From JASFTV01 sp050050615 (GTDB lineage Bacteria; Desulfobacterota; DSM-4660; Desulfatiglandales; HGW-15): a stretch of 14,253 nucleotides of DNA. The notes under the pieces are model-generated. The model ran no database searches. It had not been told where the DNA came from and saw nothing but the letters and a program-made list of their open reading frames with translations. A program made the position numbers and the translations under genes. The stretch is from NCBI GenBank assembly GCA_050050615.1, contig JASFTV010000055.1, positions 1-14,253 on the forward strand, in the 5' to 3' direction. Below are positions 6,483 to 13,134 of this stretch, piece by piece (the stretch's first letter is position 1; each line of letters opens with the position of its first letter).

Positions 6483-8408
6483 TTGGTAGAGCGTAGAAGA
6501 AAAAAGCCCCGCAGAAGCAGAACGGCCTTTTGGGTCATCATCATTCTTGCGATGGCAGCTTTCTCTGTCGTGTGGTGGATTTGGCCGGGCCTTTACAACG
6601 TCTCACCCGAGTTCTATTACATCCTGATAGAAAAAAATGGACAACCCTTAAAGCTTCTGAATGGTGAAGTCCTTCGTCTCCATCCCCAGGACAGAGTAAA
6701 AATCCTTAAAGTTTCCACCAGCATATCTTTTAATATCGGCGTTCGCCTGATGGCGAGCGGAGTTGATATTAACGCCCTTTCCTATGAAAGGCTGCCCCTC
6801 GCAACCCTGCTCCCTGAACGCTCCATTTTTGGTCAACATAAATTCAGGATAATGGTGAAACAGTATAACCATAATATCGGATATGTGGATATTGAGGTGG
6901 AACCCTATTTGGAGGATTGGTTGGACAAGGCGGAAAGGACGATCGATGCAGAAAAAAGAATCAAGATCCTTGAAGAGGCACTGAATTTTTCACCGAAGGA
7001 TACACATATCCGGGACAGGCTCATTGAAGAGTATAAGTCCCTCAAGCAGTGGTCAAAGGCTGCCACGATGCTTGAGGCCGTTGCCAAAGAAAAGCCTGAC
7101 CAGAAGATTTTGTTTGAGCTTCTTGATCTCTATGAGGCCATGTCTGACACAAATGGGGTCATTTCGGTCCTGAAAAGGCTAAGCGAGCAGAACCCCAATG
7201 ATGTCGATATCCAGCTTCAGCTGGCCGCAACTTTCGAGAAAGCAAAAAAAGACAAAGATGCGATTGAAGTGTATGAAAGCCTGGTGGGGAAAATAGAAAA
7301 GGGGAAGCGGCTGCCTATCTATGAAACCCTCGGATACCTGTATACACAAACCGATCAGGTCAAAAACGCGATCTCCGCGTATTCAAAAGCTGTCGAACTA
7401 GACAAAAAGGATGCGAACCTTTACTACAACCTCTCAAGCCTTTACGAGAAAATGGGCAACAAGGAGAAGGCCAACTTTTTCCTGAGCAAAGCGATTAGCC
7501 TTAAACCAAGAGACATGGAAAGCCGGGTGAGGCTTGCGGAAAGCTTGATCAAAAAGGGAAATCTAGAAGAGGCGGAAAAATATCTGTCTGACGTACTCGC
7601 GGAGACACCCGACTCGGTCAGCGCGTTGTTGCTCATGACAAAGATCTTTGAAAAGCGGGGGGATAAGAAGAGCCTGAAAGAAGTTTACAAGAAAATCCTT
7701 TCCAAGGATCCAAGCAATGACACGCTCCTTTACAACATTGCGGTGCTTGAATACGAAACGGGCAACCTGACCAATAGTATCCCCTTTTTCAAGAAATACT
7801 TGGAACGTCACCCAAAGGACATAGAAGTCCACAGCTTCTTGTTTGATATCTACAAGAGAAAGAAGGCGGAGGATCTTGCTTTCAAGGAGGCCAACACCCT
7901 TGTCCGTTTGAATCCGAAAGAGGTAGGCCCTTACTACTATATGTTTGAATACTTGAACAAGCGGGGTAACTATAAGGGCATCATCGAGGTTATGGAAAAC
8001 GGCCTGAAATTTCATCCCGGAGACATTGATCTCCGAGAATATCTTATCTTGGCGTATCTAAAAACAGGCAAGGAGGATCTCGCTATCGGACAGATGAAGG
8101 AGGCCCTGAAGGCAAAACCGGAAGATCTCACCCTGCTCCTCCATTTGGCTAGACTTCAGGAGAAACAGGGGAGCGCTCAGGAAGCCCTAGAAGCATATAG
8201 AAAGGTGCTGGAGATTTCACCCGGTCATGAGGAAGCCAAGGAGGCCAGCCTTAGATTGCTCCTAAAGCTGGCCAGGCTTCGTGAGGCAGAGGGAAACTTC
8301 GGCGAAGCCTTAAGCGCTTACAAAAAAATCTTGGAGATTTCGCCCGGCCATGAGGAGGCCGAAGAGGCATACCTCAGGCTGAGAATCAAGGTGCTTCCCA
8401 TTGAATAA
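6483..8408 (+). CDS. Membrane-anchored TPR protein downstream of secF
   Basis: The 641-residue protein has a very basic N-tip (RRRKKPRRSR, 4-13), one membrane helix (about 15-36), a domain I do not recognise (about 37-150) and a long row of tetratricopeptide repeats to the end (for example residues with the A-x-x-x-Y-x-K-A-x-E-L pattern). By the positive-inside rule the repeats face the periplasm. TPR arrays bind proteins, and the position 13 bp after secF suggests a role beside the export machinery or in envelope assembly; that is inference. The start is TTG 6483, with AAGGA 7 bases upstream and no better codon in frame. Its stop overlaps the mutT start by 8 bases. The last two repeats are a recent tandem duplication. 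Confidence 0.9.
   Translation: MVERRRKKPRRSRTAFWVIIILAMAAFSVVWWIWPGLYNVSPEFYYILIEKNGQPLKLLNGEVLRLHPQDRVKILKVSTSISFNIGVRLMASGVDINALSYERLPLATLLPERSIFGQHKFRIMVKQYNHNIGYVDIEVEPYLEDWLDKAERTIDAEKRIKILEEALNFSPKDTHIRDRLIEEYKSLKQWSKAATMLEAVAKEKPDQKILFELLDLYEAMSDTNGVISVLKRLSEQNPNDVDIQLQLAATFEKAKKDKDAIEVYESLVGKIEKGKRLPIYETLGYLYTQTDQVKNAISAYSKAVELDKKDANLYYNLSSLYEKMGNKEKANFFLSKAISLKPRDMESRVRLAESLIKKGNLEEAEKYLSDVLAETPDSVSALLLMTKIFEKRGDKKSLKEVYKKILSKDPSNDTLLYNIAVLEYETGNLTNSIPFFKKYLERHPKDIEVHSFLFDIYKRKKAEDLAFKEANTLVRLNPKEVGPYYYMFEYLNKRGNYKGIIEVMENGLKFHPGDIDLREYLILAYLKTGKEDLAIGQMKEALKAKPEDLTLLLHLARLQEKQGSAQEALEAYRKVLEISPGHEEAKEASLRLLLKLARLREAEGNFGEALSAYKKILEISPGHEEAEEAYLRLRIKVLPIE
8145..8390 (+). repeat. Two 123-bp tandem coding repeats at the TPR C-terminus
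   Basis: Residues 555-595 and 596-636 are copies of a 41-residue unit beginning LARL and containing LEISPGHEEA; 28 of 41 residues are identical. The block EISPGHEEA is unchanged and the underlying DNA is clearly similar. The other TPRs in the protein are far more divergent and have the usual 34-residue period, so this longer unit looks like a younger duplication. Confidence 0.85.
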
Positions 8409-8823
8409 GAGAAGGAATAGGCCTCATTATCATGTCACTGCCGGCCTATTATGGCGGGACGGAAGGATCTTGATCACCAGACGACCGGAAGGAGGGCATC
8501 TTGGGGGGTTTTGGGAGTTCCCGGGCGGAAAACTGGAAGGGCATGAAACCTTAAGAGAGTGTCTGGAAAGAGAGATCAGAGAGGAATTGGGCATAGAAGT
8601 TCGGGCGAACAAACGGCTCCTTGACATTGATCACGAATATGAGAAAAAATCCATATGCCTTCACCTCTTTGAATGCGCTCACATGAGCGGCGAACCCCAG
8701 CCTCTTGAATGCGCTGAGATGAGGTGGGTCCGACCCCAAGATCTTGAAAATTACCGCCTGCCTCCACCTGATGTGAAAATGATACCATTCATAGAGAAAT
8801 GGAGTGAAGGCCGGAGCCCATAG
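8401..8823 (+). CDS. mutT: MutT-type Nudix hydrolase
   Basis: The 140-residue protein contains an exact Nudix box Gx5Ex7REUxEExGU: G43, E49, R57-E58-I59, E61-E62, G64-I65, which binds the metal and pyrophosphate. The preceding GGHLGGFWEFPGGKLE (31-46) is typical of the MutT branch that removes oxidised dGTP (8-oxo-dGTP) from the nucleotide pool; other nucleoside diphosphate substrates are possible. The C-terminal block ECAEMRWVRPQDL matches the end of the fold in MutT-like enzymes. The only usable start is TTG 8401, which overlaps the end of the TPR gene, so translation is probably coupled. It has no evident functional link to the sec genes, and its place in the operon may reflect shared transcription only. 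Confidence 0.92.
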   Translation: MNKRRNRPHYHVTAGLLWRDGRILITRRPEGGHLGGFWEFPGGKLEGHETLRECLEREIREELGIEVRANKRLLDIDHEYEKKSICLHLFECAHMSGEPQPLECAEMRWVRPQDLENYRLPPPDVKMIPFIEKWSEGRSP

Positions 8824-8935
8824 AACCCGGCTCGGTTTGACCTCCCCATATGACTGTTTGAGGAGGCCATGCCTTTAGGAGCCACGAGCGTGGGCCTGGC
8901 TGGTTGCATCATTGGATCCGTGGATAGGAAGAAGG

Positions 8936-9121
8936 ATGCGAAAGGCGTTTTCTATAGCGGATCGTTATGAGATCCTTCGTGTGATCGCCTTGGGCAAACC
9001 CAAGGAGAAGATCGTCATTGAGGCCCTCGGGCCTGACGGGGATATTCGATACTGGCGGGATGGGTTTGGCGTCCATCATGTGCCCAAACGGCCTTTAGAC
9101 GAAATCATCATACTCTCTTAG
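8936..9121 (+). CDS. Small hypothetical protein, 61 residues
   Basis: I do not recognise this protein. The frame gives 61 residues beginning MRKAFSIADRYEILRVIALG, with a short helical start, a predicted strand-rich middle (EKIVIEALGPDGDIRYWRDG) and an end rich in isoleucine (DEIIILS). It has no membrane helix, signal peptide or cysteine. ATG 8936 has AGGA with 6 bases of spacing; a longer version from TTG 8912 is possible. It lies 112 bp after mutT, and its TAG stop at 9119-9121 interlocks with the TAA stop (9118-9120) of the opposite dehydrogenase gene. The tight convergent packing and ordinary amino acid composition support a real gene, but nothing here shows its role. Confidence 0.55.
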   Translation: MRKAFSIADRYEILRVIALGKPKEKIVIEALGPDGDIRYWRDGFGVHHVPKRPLDEIIILS

Positions 9122-10263
9122 GCTCGAAGCATTGATCTGGCCACGATGAGTTTTTCTATCTCTTTCGTCCCTTCATAGATCTCTACAATCTTCGCATCCC
9201 TGTAGATTCTCTGCACCTTGTACTCATCTATGTAGCCGTAGCCTCCGTGCATCTGAAGCGCCTCATCAGCACATCTTACAGCCGCCTGCCCTGAAAACCA
9301 TTTTGCCATGGCCGTCAGGGCATGATCCATCTTCCCCTGGTCGGTCAACCAGGCAGCCTCATAGTAGAGGTTTCTGGCGGCACGAATCAGGGTGGCCATC
9401 TCAGCGATCTTGAACTGGTTTACCTGGAACGAGGCGAGGGGAACACCAAACTGATGCCTTTTCTTGATGTGGGCCATACTCTCCTCCATGGCTGCGCGGG
9501 CAATCCCCACCGCCATGGCACAGATGTGGAGTCTGGTGATGTTAAAAAAGGCCATCAACTCCCGAAAACCATTCCCCTCTTGTCCAATCAAATTGGGGGC
9601 CGGAATCCTGACATCGGAAAAAGAGATCTCAGCCGTATCATTCGCCCTTATGCCCAGTTTGCCCTGAATTTTGTTCGCCTCAAAACCGCGTCGGTCTGTC
9701 TCCACAATGAAAAAGGAATGCCGTTGATGTCTGTCCGGGTTATCGGGGTCTGTTAAACAGAACACATTGAGATAACTGGCCAAACTCCCGTTCGTGATAA
9801 ACATCTTGGACCCATTGATCACGTATTCGTCACCATCCCTGACAGCCGAGGTTGTGGCCATGGTGACGTCAGATCCTGCGTCAGGCTCTGTGATGGCTGT
9901 CCCGATAATCGCCTCTCCGGTAACCAAGGGCGGAAGATATTTTTCCTTCTGCTCATCCGTTCCAAAAAGCCCCAAAAGTTCAGCGCCAAAAGTGCTCGTG
10001 ATTACGGCATTGGCCATCCCTGCATCAACCGCCCAAAATTCCTCCGTGATCAGACAGTGTTCAAAGAAACCAAGACCCGCGCCACCATACGCCTCCTCAA
10101 TGAACACGCCCACAAAGCCAAGCTCGCACGCCTTCCGCCAGATATCCAGATCAAAAGTTTCATTCCGATCAAATTCTTGGGCCCGCTCCGGGAACTCGCC
10201 GAGGGCAAACTCCCTGGCCGCTTTCTGAATGTCAATCTGTTCTTTGGTGAGTGTGAAATCCAT
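9118..10263 (-). CDS. Acyl-CoA dehydrogenase (FAD, ETF-linked)
   Basis: This flavoenzyme introduces the alpha-beta double bond into an acyl-CoA and passes the electrons to EtfAB, the first step of beta-oxidation or of a related acyl-CoA pathway. The 381-residue product is the usual family length and has AYGGAGLGF (58-66), TAITEPDAGSD (122-132, flavin/substrate contact), FITNGS (155-160), the QMHGGYGY block (337-344) and IYEGTKEIE (362-370). E364 lies at the position of the catalytic base in short- and medium-chain enzymes. Substrate chain length or aromatic versus aliphatic use cannot be read from this. ATG 10263 has GGAGG 6 bases upstream. It is downstream of etfB and etfA on the same strand, separated by 170 bp of hairpins. 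Confidence 0.95.
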   Translation of the reverse strand: MDFTLTKEQIDIQKAAREFALGEFPERAQEFDRNETFDLDIWRKACELGFVGVFIEEAYGGAGLGFFEHCLITEEFWAVDAGMANAVITSTFGAELLGLFGTDEQKEKYLPPLVTGEAIIGTAITEPDAGSDVTMATTSAVRDGDEYVINGSKMFITNGSLASYLNVFCLTDPDNPDRHQRHSFFIVETDRRGFEANKIQGKLGIRANDTAEISFSDVRIPAPNLIGQEGNGFRELMAFFNITRLHICAMAVGIARAAMEESMAHIKKRHQFGVPLASFQVNQFKIAEMATLIRAARNLYYEAAWLTDQGKMDHALTAMAKWFSGQAAVRCADEALQMHGGYGYIDEYKVQRIYRDAKIVEIYEGTKEIEKLIVARSMLRA

Positions 10264-10308
10264 GAAATGCCTCCAATGGTTGCGCGCTGACCCGTTTCGC
10301 CGTGAGGC

Positions 10309-10417
10309 TCACTCTCAGATCCACCGGCCAGCGAGTGAAGCTCTCCGCCCACTGGGCGGGGCATCTTCACAACCGGAAAATGCTTCGCATTTTCCGGAAA
10401 GCCGCCATCGGCGGCTT
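10309..10417 (-). promoter_or_regulatory. Row of four hairpins between etfA and the acyl-CoA dehydrogenase
   Basis: Within the 170-bp gap are consecutive inverted repeats: AAGCCGCC/GGCGGCTT (10399-10406, 10410-10417), CCGGAAAATGC/GCATTTTCCGG (10373-10383, 10387-10397), CCGCCC/GGGCGG (10345-10350, 10354-10359), and a weaker TCACTC/GAGTGA pair (10309-10314, 10333-10338). The first three each enclose 3 bases. None is followed by a T-run on the coding strand, so a mid-operon mRNA stabiliser or processing site is more likely than a terminator. A REP-type dispersed element is also possible. Confidence 0.7.
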
Positions 10418-10433
10418 CAGAACGCCCCAAAAG

Positions 10434-11402
10434 TTAAGCGGATAGTTTCTCCTTGAGCGCATCTACGACTTTGAAAAGATCCTCTACCACACCATAATCT
10501 GCAACCCTGAATATGGGCGCTTTTTTATCTTTATTGATGGCAATCACCGTCCCGGCACCCGTGATCCCGGCCACATGCTGGAATGCACCGCTTATACCGA
10601 AGGCCAGATAGACCTTGGGTTTCACGGATTTGCCTGAGGTTCCCACTTGGTGGTATTTTGGCAGCCAGTTTTTGTCCACCACAGGACGGGAACAGGAGAG
10701 GACACCGCCCATCAGTTCTGCCAACGCCCTAAGAACAGGGACGTTGTCTTCTTCACCGATACCCCGCCCGATTGATACGAGAACCTCTGCCTGGGTAATA
10801 TCCACATCTCCGGCCCCTGCTTCCTCAAAGGCCACAAACTGCTTGCTAATTTCCGGGAGATCAGCGGGGATCTCTTTCTTAATCACCTGACCCTGACGCT
10901 CGCCCACCTTATCCGCTGGAAATGCACCACTTCTCACTGTAACGAGATAGCTTTCGGATTCTTTTAAGGAAACCTTTGAAAAGAGCTTCCCTGTATAAAT
11001 CTGGCGAATGACCTTTGGATGGCCGTCCTCTAACAGAATATCCACACAGTCTGTGGCAATTGGAAATCCGCTCTTAATGGAAAGAGAGGGCCCAAAGTCC
11101 ATTCCCCAGGGGGTGTGCCCAATAAGGATCAGAAAGGGACGGCTTTCCTCAATAAGTCTGTGGAGAATTTCCTTATAGAGGTCGCCATTGAAATCTTTCA
11201 ACTTCTCGTCCTCAACGGCGATCACCTTGTCTACCCTCCCGGTAAGATCACTGATAAAAGGCTCATCCTTTCCCCCAATCAATACAGCGGTCAGGGTATG
11301 GGAAAGTGTCTGACAAAGATCGTTCGCCTTCCAGAGCATCTGATACGTGATCTCCCTCACTTCGCCTTGTCTATGTTCTACAACGACAAATATCTCGCCC
11401 AT
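10434..11402 (-). CDS. etfA: Electron transfer flavoprotein alpha subunit
   Basis: EtfA binds FAD and, with EtfB, carries electrons from acyl-CoA dehydrogenases to a membrane acceptor. The 322-residue product shows the C-terminal FAD domain clearly: SCSRPVVDKNWLP (236-248), VGTSGKSVKPKVYLAFGISGAFQH in the 253-276 region, and INKDKKAPIFRVADYG (289-304). The N-terminal half is the usual alpha/beta domain and has no ferredoxin extension. The usual GxVGDLF end reads GVVEDLF here, with glutamate for glycine, which is mild. ATG 11402 directly follows the etfB stop with no gap, so the two are co-translated. A G-rich stretch inside the end of etfB can serve as ribosome binding site. Confidence 0.96.
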   Translation of the reverse strand: MGEIFVVVEHRQGEVREITYQMLWKANDLCQTLSHTLTAVLIGGKDEPFISDLTGRVDKVIAVEDEKLKDFNGDLYKEILHRLIEESRPFLILIGHTPWGMDFGPSLSIKSGFPIATDCVDILLEDGHPKVIRQIYTGKLFSKVSLKESESYLVTVRSGAFPADKVGERQGQVIKKEIPADLPEISKQFVAFEEAGAGDVDITQAEVLVSIGRGIGEEDNVPVLRALAELMGGVLSCSRPVVDKNWLPKYHQVGTSGKSVKPKVYLAFGISGAFQHVAGITGAGTVIAINKDKKAPIFRVADYGVVEDLFKVVDALKEKLSA

Positions 11403-12182
11403 TTATATGCTCACCCCCTTCTCTTTGATGATTCGTAAGATCGTCTCAGCAACCGTCCCAGCGTCACCCTCTATGATCTCGGCGCCCTCAGTTTCAGGCG
11501 GCAAGAAGATCTCCTCAATGGTGGCCCTTGGCGTAAGATCCCCCTCGGACAGGCCCAGCTCCTCAATGCTCATCACATTGAGCTCTTTTTTCGCTGCCTT
11601 TCTTATGCCCATAATTGAGACATACCTGGGCTCGTTGATCCCTGTCTGGATACTCAGCAAGGCCGGCAGCTTGATCTTTGAGACTTCATCGGTCCCCCCT
11701 TCCAGTTCCACCCGGATAGTGGCCTCCTCTCCCCCTGGTTCCAAGCCGTTCACAACAGCAGCATGGGCCAAGCCCAGGTGTTCCGCCAGCATCGTCCCTA
11801 CAGCCCCATTGTTAACGTCGTCAGCCTGAACACCTGTCAGGATAAGATCATATGGCAGGCCCTTGATGACTTCGGCTAGAATCCTTGAAATGACAAAAGG
11901 ATCTAGGGGACGGTCCGCCGGATCGATCCTGATGGCCCGGTCAGCGCCCATCGCGAGGCACCTTCTCAAGACCTCTTCATCGTCCTCATTTCCAACGGTT
12001 ATGGCGATGACAGTGCCCTCCATTTTCTCCTTGAGGAGAACAGCCTCTTCAATGGCATAATTGTCCCACTCGTTAATGACGAAAGCCAACATATCCTTTC
12101 GCACGTCATTCTTTTGTGGGTTAATCTCCAGATCCACCTCTTGGGTGAGGGGGACCCTTTTAACACATACAATGATATCCAT
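11403..12182 (-). CDS. etfB: Electron transfer flavoprotein beta subunit
   Basis: EtfB is the partner of EtfA. The 259-residue product begins MDIIVCVKRVPLTQEVDL and has NEWDNYAIEEAVLLKE (37-52), the LAMGADRAI block (76-84), LTGVQADDVNNGAVGTMLAEHLG (near 115-137) and the signature GINEPRYVSIMGIRKAAKKEL (181-201). ATG 12182 is chosen over in-frame GTG 12191 because AGGAGG ends 8 bases before the ATG and overlaps the GTG. Whether this ETF is of the simple or the electron-bifurcating kind cannot be decided by eye. Upstream lies a remnant of an Fe-S oxidoreductase, the kind of redox partner often encoded beside etf genes in anaerobes. Confidence 0.96.
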   Translation of the reverse strand: MDIIVCVKRVPLTQEVDLEINPQKNDVRKDMLAFVINEWDNYAIEEAVLLKEKMEGTVIAITVGNEDDEEVLRRCLAMGADRAIRIDPADRPLDPFVISRILAEVIKGLPYDLILTGVQADDVNNGAVGTMLAEHLGLAHAAVVNGLEPGGEEATIRVELEGGTDEVSKIKLPALLSIQTGINEPRYVSIMGIRKAAKKELNVMSIEELGLSEGDLTPRATIEEIFLPPETEGAEIIEGDAGTVAETILRIIKEKGVSI

Positions 12183-12194
12183 TCTCCGCACCTC

Positions 12195-12392
12195 CTAAAG
12201 CGTTGATATAACTATTTCCGTCAGATCAATGATCCTCATTTGATTTTCAGGACCGCCTGTTTTTATGGCGTCCTCAAAATACATCAAACAGAACGGGCGG
12301 GCCGTCACAATGAGGTAGGTTTCTTTTACTTTCGTGAGGAGTTTCAGGTTATATTCATGCCCGGCAACTCTCTCCAGGGCATGAACGCATCA
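12195..12392 (-). pseudogene. C-terminal remnant of an Fe-S oxidoreductase (HdrD-like, cysteine-rich domain)
   Basis: A frame open from 12389 to a TAG at 12195-12197, with no suitable start codon and a TGA at 12390-12392, ends 12 bp before the etfB ATG. Its last part reads YLIVTARPFCLMYFEDAIK and then MRIIDLTEIVISTL. This resembles, from memory, the closing block of cysteine-rich-domain Fe-S oxidoreductases found with etfBA in Desulfobacterota, which has (T)ACPFCLTMFEDAIK followed by a D-L/I-A-E-L end. Here the first cysteine of that CPFC is arginine, explained by a single TGC to CGC change. About 60 residues are left of a protein usually of several hundred. The loss of the 5' part and of a cluster ligand says it is dead. 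The assignment rests on a short match. Confidence 0.55.
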
Positions 12393-12530
12393 CGTTCAGA
12401 AACGGCATGTTATATCTTAAAAGAGTTTTTATCAACCTCGTCCTTACAATTTGAATCACCCGGTGAATGCGGCATGTAGCAAAAGGCTGCATTTTGTATC
12501 CCATCGATTTCCTTATTGATCATTTATGTC

Positions 12531-12552
12531 AATGAATGAGCTCTCATTCATT
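12531..12552 (-). promoter_or_regulatory. FadR/TetR-type operator palindrome upstream of etfBA
   Basis: AATGAATGAG (12531-12540) and CTCATTCATT (12543-12552) are perfect 10-bp arms two bases apart. The core TGAATGA-N4-TCATTCA has the same arms and spacing as the consensus I recall for Bacillus subtilis FadR (a TetR-family repressor of fatty-acid oxidation genes including etfBA), which also binds in front of etf and acyl-CoA dehydrogenase genes. The site lies on the 5' side of etfB-etfA-dehydrogenase. No regulator gene is in the window. Confidence 0.65.
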
Positions 12553-12565
12553 TCCGCGGAACCCT

Positions 12566-12571
12566 ATCATA
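12566..12571 (-). promoter_or_regulatory. Candidate -10 box for the etf operon
   Basis: Read on the - strand this is TATGAT, one mismatch from TATAAT. A start near 12559 would place the FadR-like palindrome at about +8 to +29, a normal place for repression. No good -35 hexamer sits at 16-18 bp: the nearest TTGACT is only 12 bp away. The call therefore depends mainly on the adjacent operator. Confidence 0.3.
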
Positions 12572-12849
12572 GCTCTTCAGCCAAGTCAAATTTTTTCCAA
12601 AAGCGCTTTGTTCAAGCATTGCGTCCATTGACTTATATTCAACTCTAAGTTGAGCAACTATCTGGCTTTCTTACTTCAAGATTACATGGCCCTCACTGCC
12701 AGACCGTGTGAACGCCTTCATAGCCTCCGGAACGCTACTGAACGCTTAATCTGTTCTTGCATTGCTGATTGACTTATAGTATGTGTCCACAAGGTCTCTA
12801 TTCCAGCTTCTCCAACGAGTACAAGCGCATACAATCAACTCGCATTTTG

Positions 12850-13003
12850 TCTCCTCACCTCCGCGCCTACCCTTCACTCGCCTGAGGCGAAACCGACCCG
12901 CCTGCCACGGCGAGGCACAAGCGGGAAGGCGGCGGGCCCGCGAGAACAGTGGCAGGCAGACCATCGCGCTTCCCCAGCGGGGATAAGGGAAGGGTGAGGG
13001 AAA
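12850..13003. repeat. GC-rich nested palindromic element, REP-like
   Basis: Sharply GC-rich sequence in an A+T-rich surround. It holds GCCTGCCAC (12900-12908) paired with GTGGCAGGC (12949-12957), an inner perfect palindrome GCGGGCCCGC (12932-12941), a CGCCTGAGGCG palindrome near 12879, and loosely matching ends (CCTCACC near 12853 and GGGTGAGG near 12995). The nested symmetry and abrupt composition change are typical of dispersed palindromic elements. Only one copy is in the window, so the repeat status is inferred. Confidence 0.45.
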
Positions 13004-13107
13004 TCTCAGTTGGATGTAAGAAATCCTAAAACGGTTGCATTGGTTGGCTTTTATATCGCAGAATAGGTGGTGAATTTCTTGATGTTGATTTTCAATTTTC
13101 CTCGTAG

Positions 13108-13123
13108 CTTGAAAGATTTCAAG
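13108..13123 (+). promoter_or_regulatory. Palindrome beside the ribosome binding site of the exported TPR gene
   Basis: CTTGAAA (13108-13114) and TTTCAAG (13117-13123) are a perfect 7-bp inverted repeat with a 2-base centre. It abuts the Shine-Dalgarno GGAG (13124-13127) of the gene starting at 13135. The loop is too small for a stable RNA hairpin without opening the inner pairs, so a DNA operator is the more natural reading. No convincing promoter pair could be placed around it. Confidence 0.4.
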
Positions 13124-13134
13124 GGAGTGAGATT

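Larger units (their letters stand above)
12553..13134. other. Long intergenic region between the etf promoter and the exported TPR gene
   Basis: No convincing gene is present on either strand; the two short frames near 12746-12986 are opposite-strand shadows of a GC-rich palindromic patch. Visible features are an ATTGACTTATA word repeated at 12628-12638 and 12767-12777, a small palindrome TCAACT/AGTTGA (12639-12644, 12648-12653), the GC-rich element and the palindrome just before the TPR gene. The A+T-rich part 12553-12780 has no recognisable coding remnant that I could identify. Confidence 0.5.

Noticed and set aside
8869..8970. A 33-codon frame after GAGGAGG
   Set aside because: The ribosome site is only 2 bases from the ATG, the frame overlaps the better-supported 61-residue gene, and there is no recognisable product.
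9322..10228. Long + strand frames opposite the acyl-CoA dehydrogenase
   Set aside because: They are antisense shadows of a clear, full-length enzyme gene.
12240..12479. A + strand frame of 79 codons
   Set aside because: It is antisense to the Fe-S oxidoreductase remnant and the leader ORF region, and its composition is not protein-like.
12746..12986. Opposing frames of 67-72 codons
   Set aside because: Both are open only because of the GC-rich palindromic patch; they have no ribosome site or recognisable sequence.
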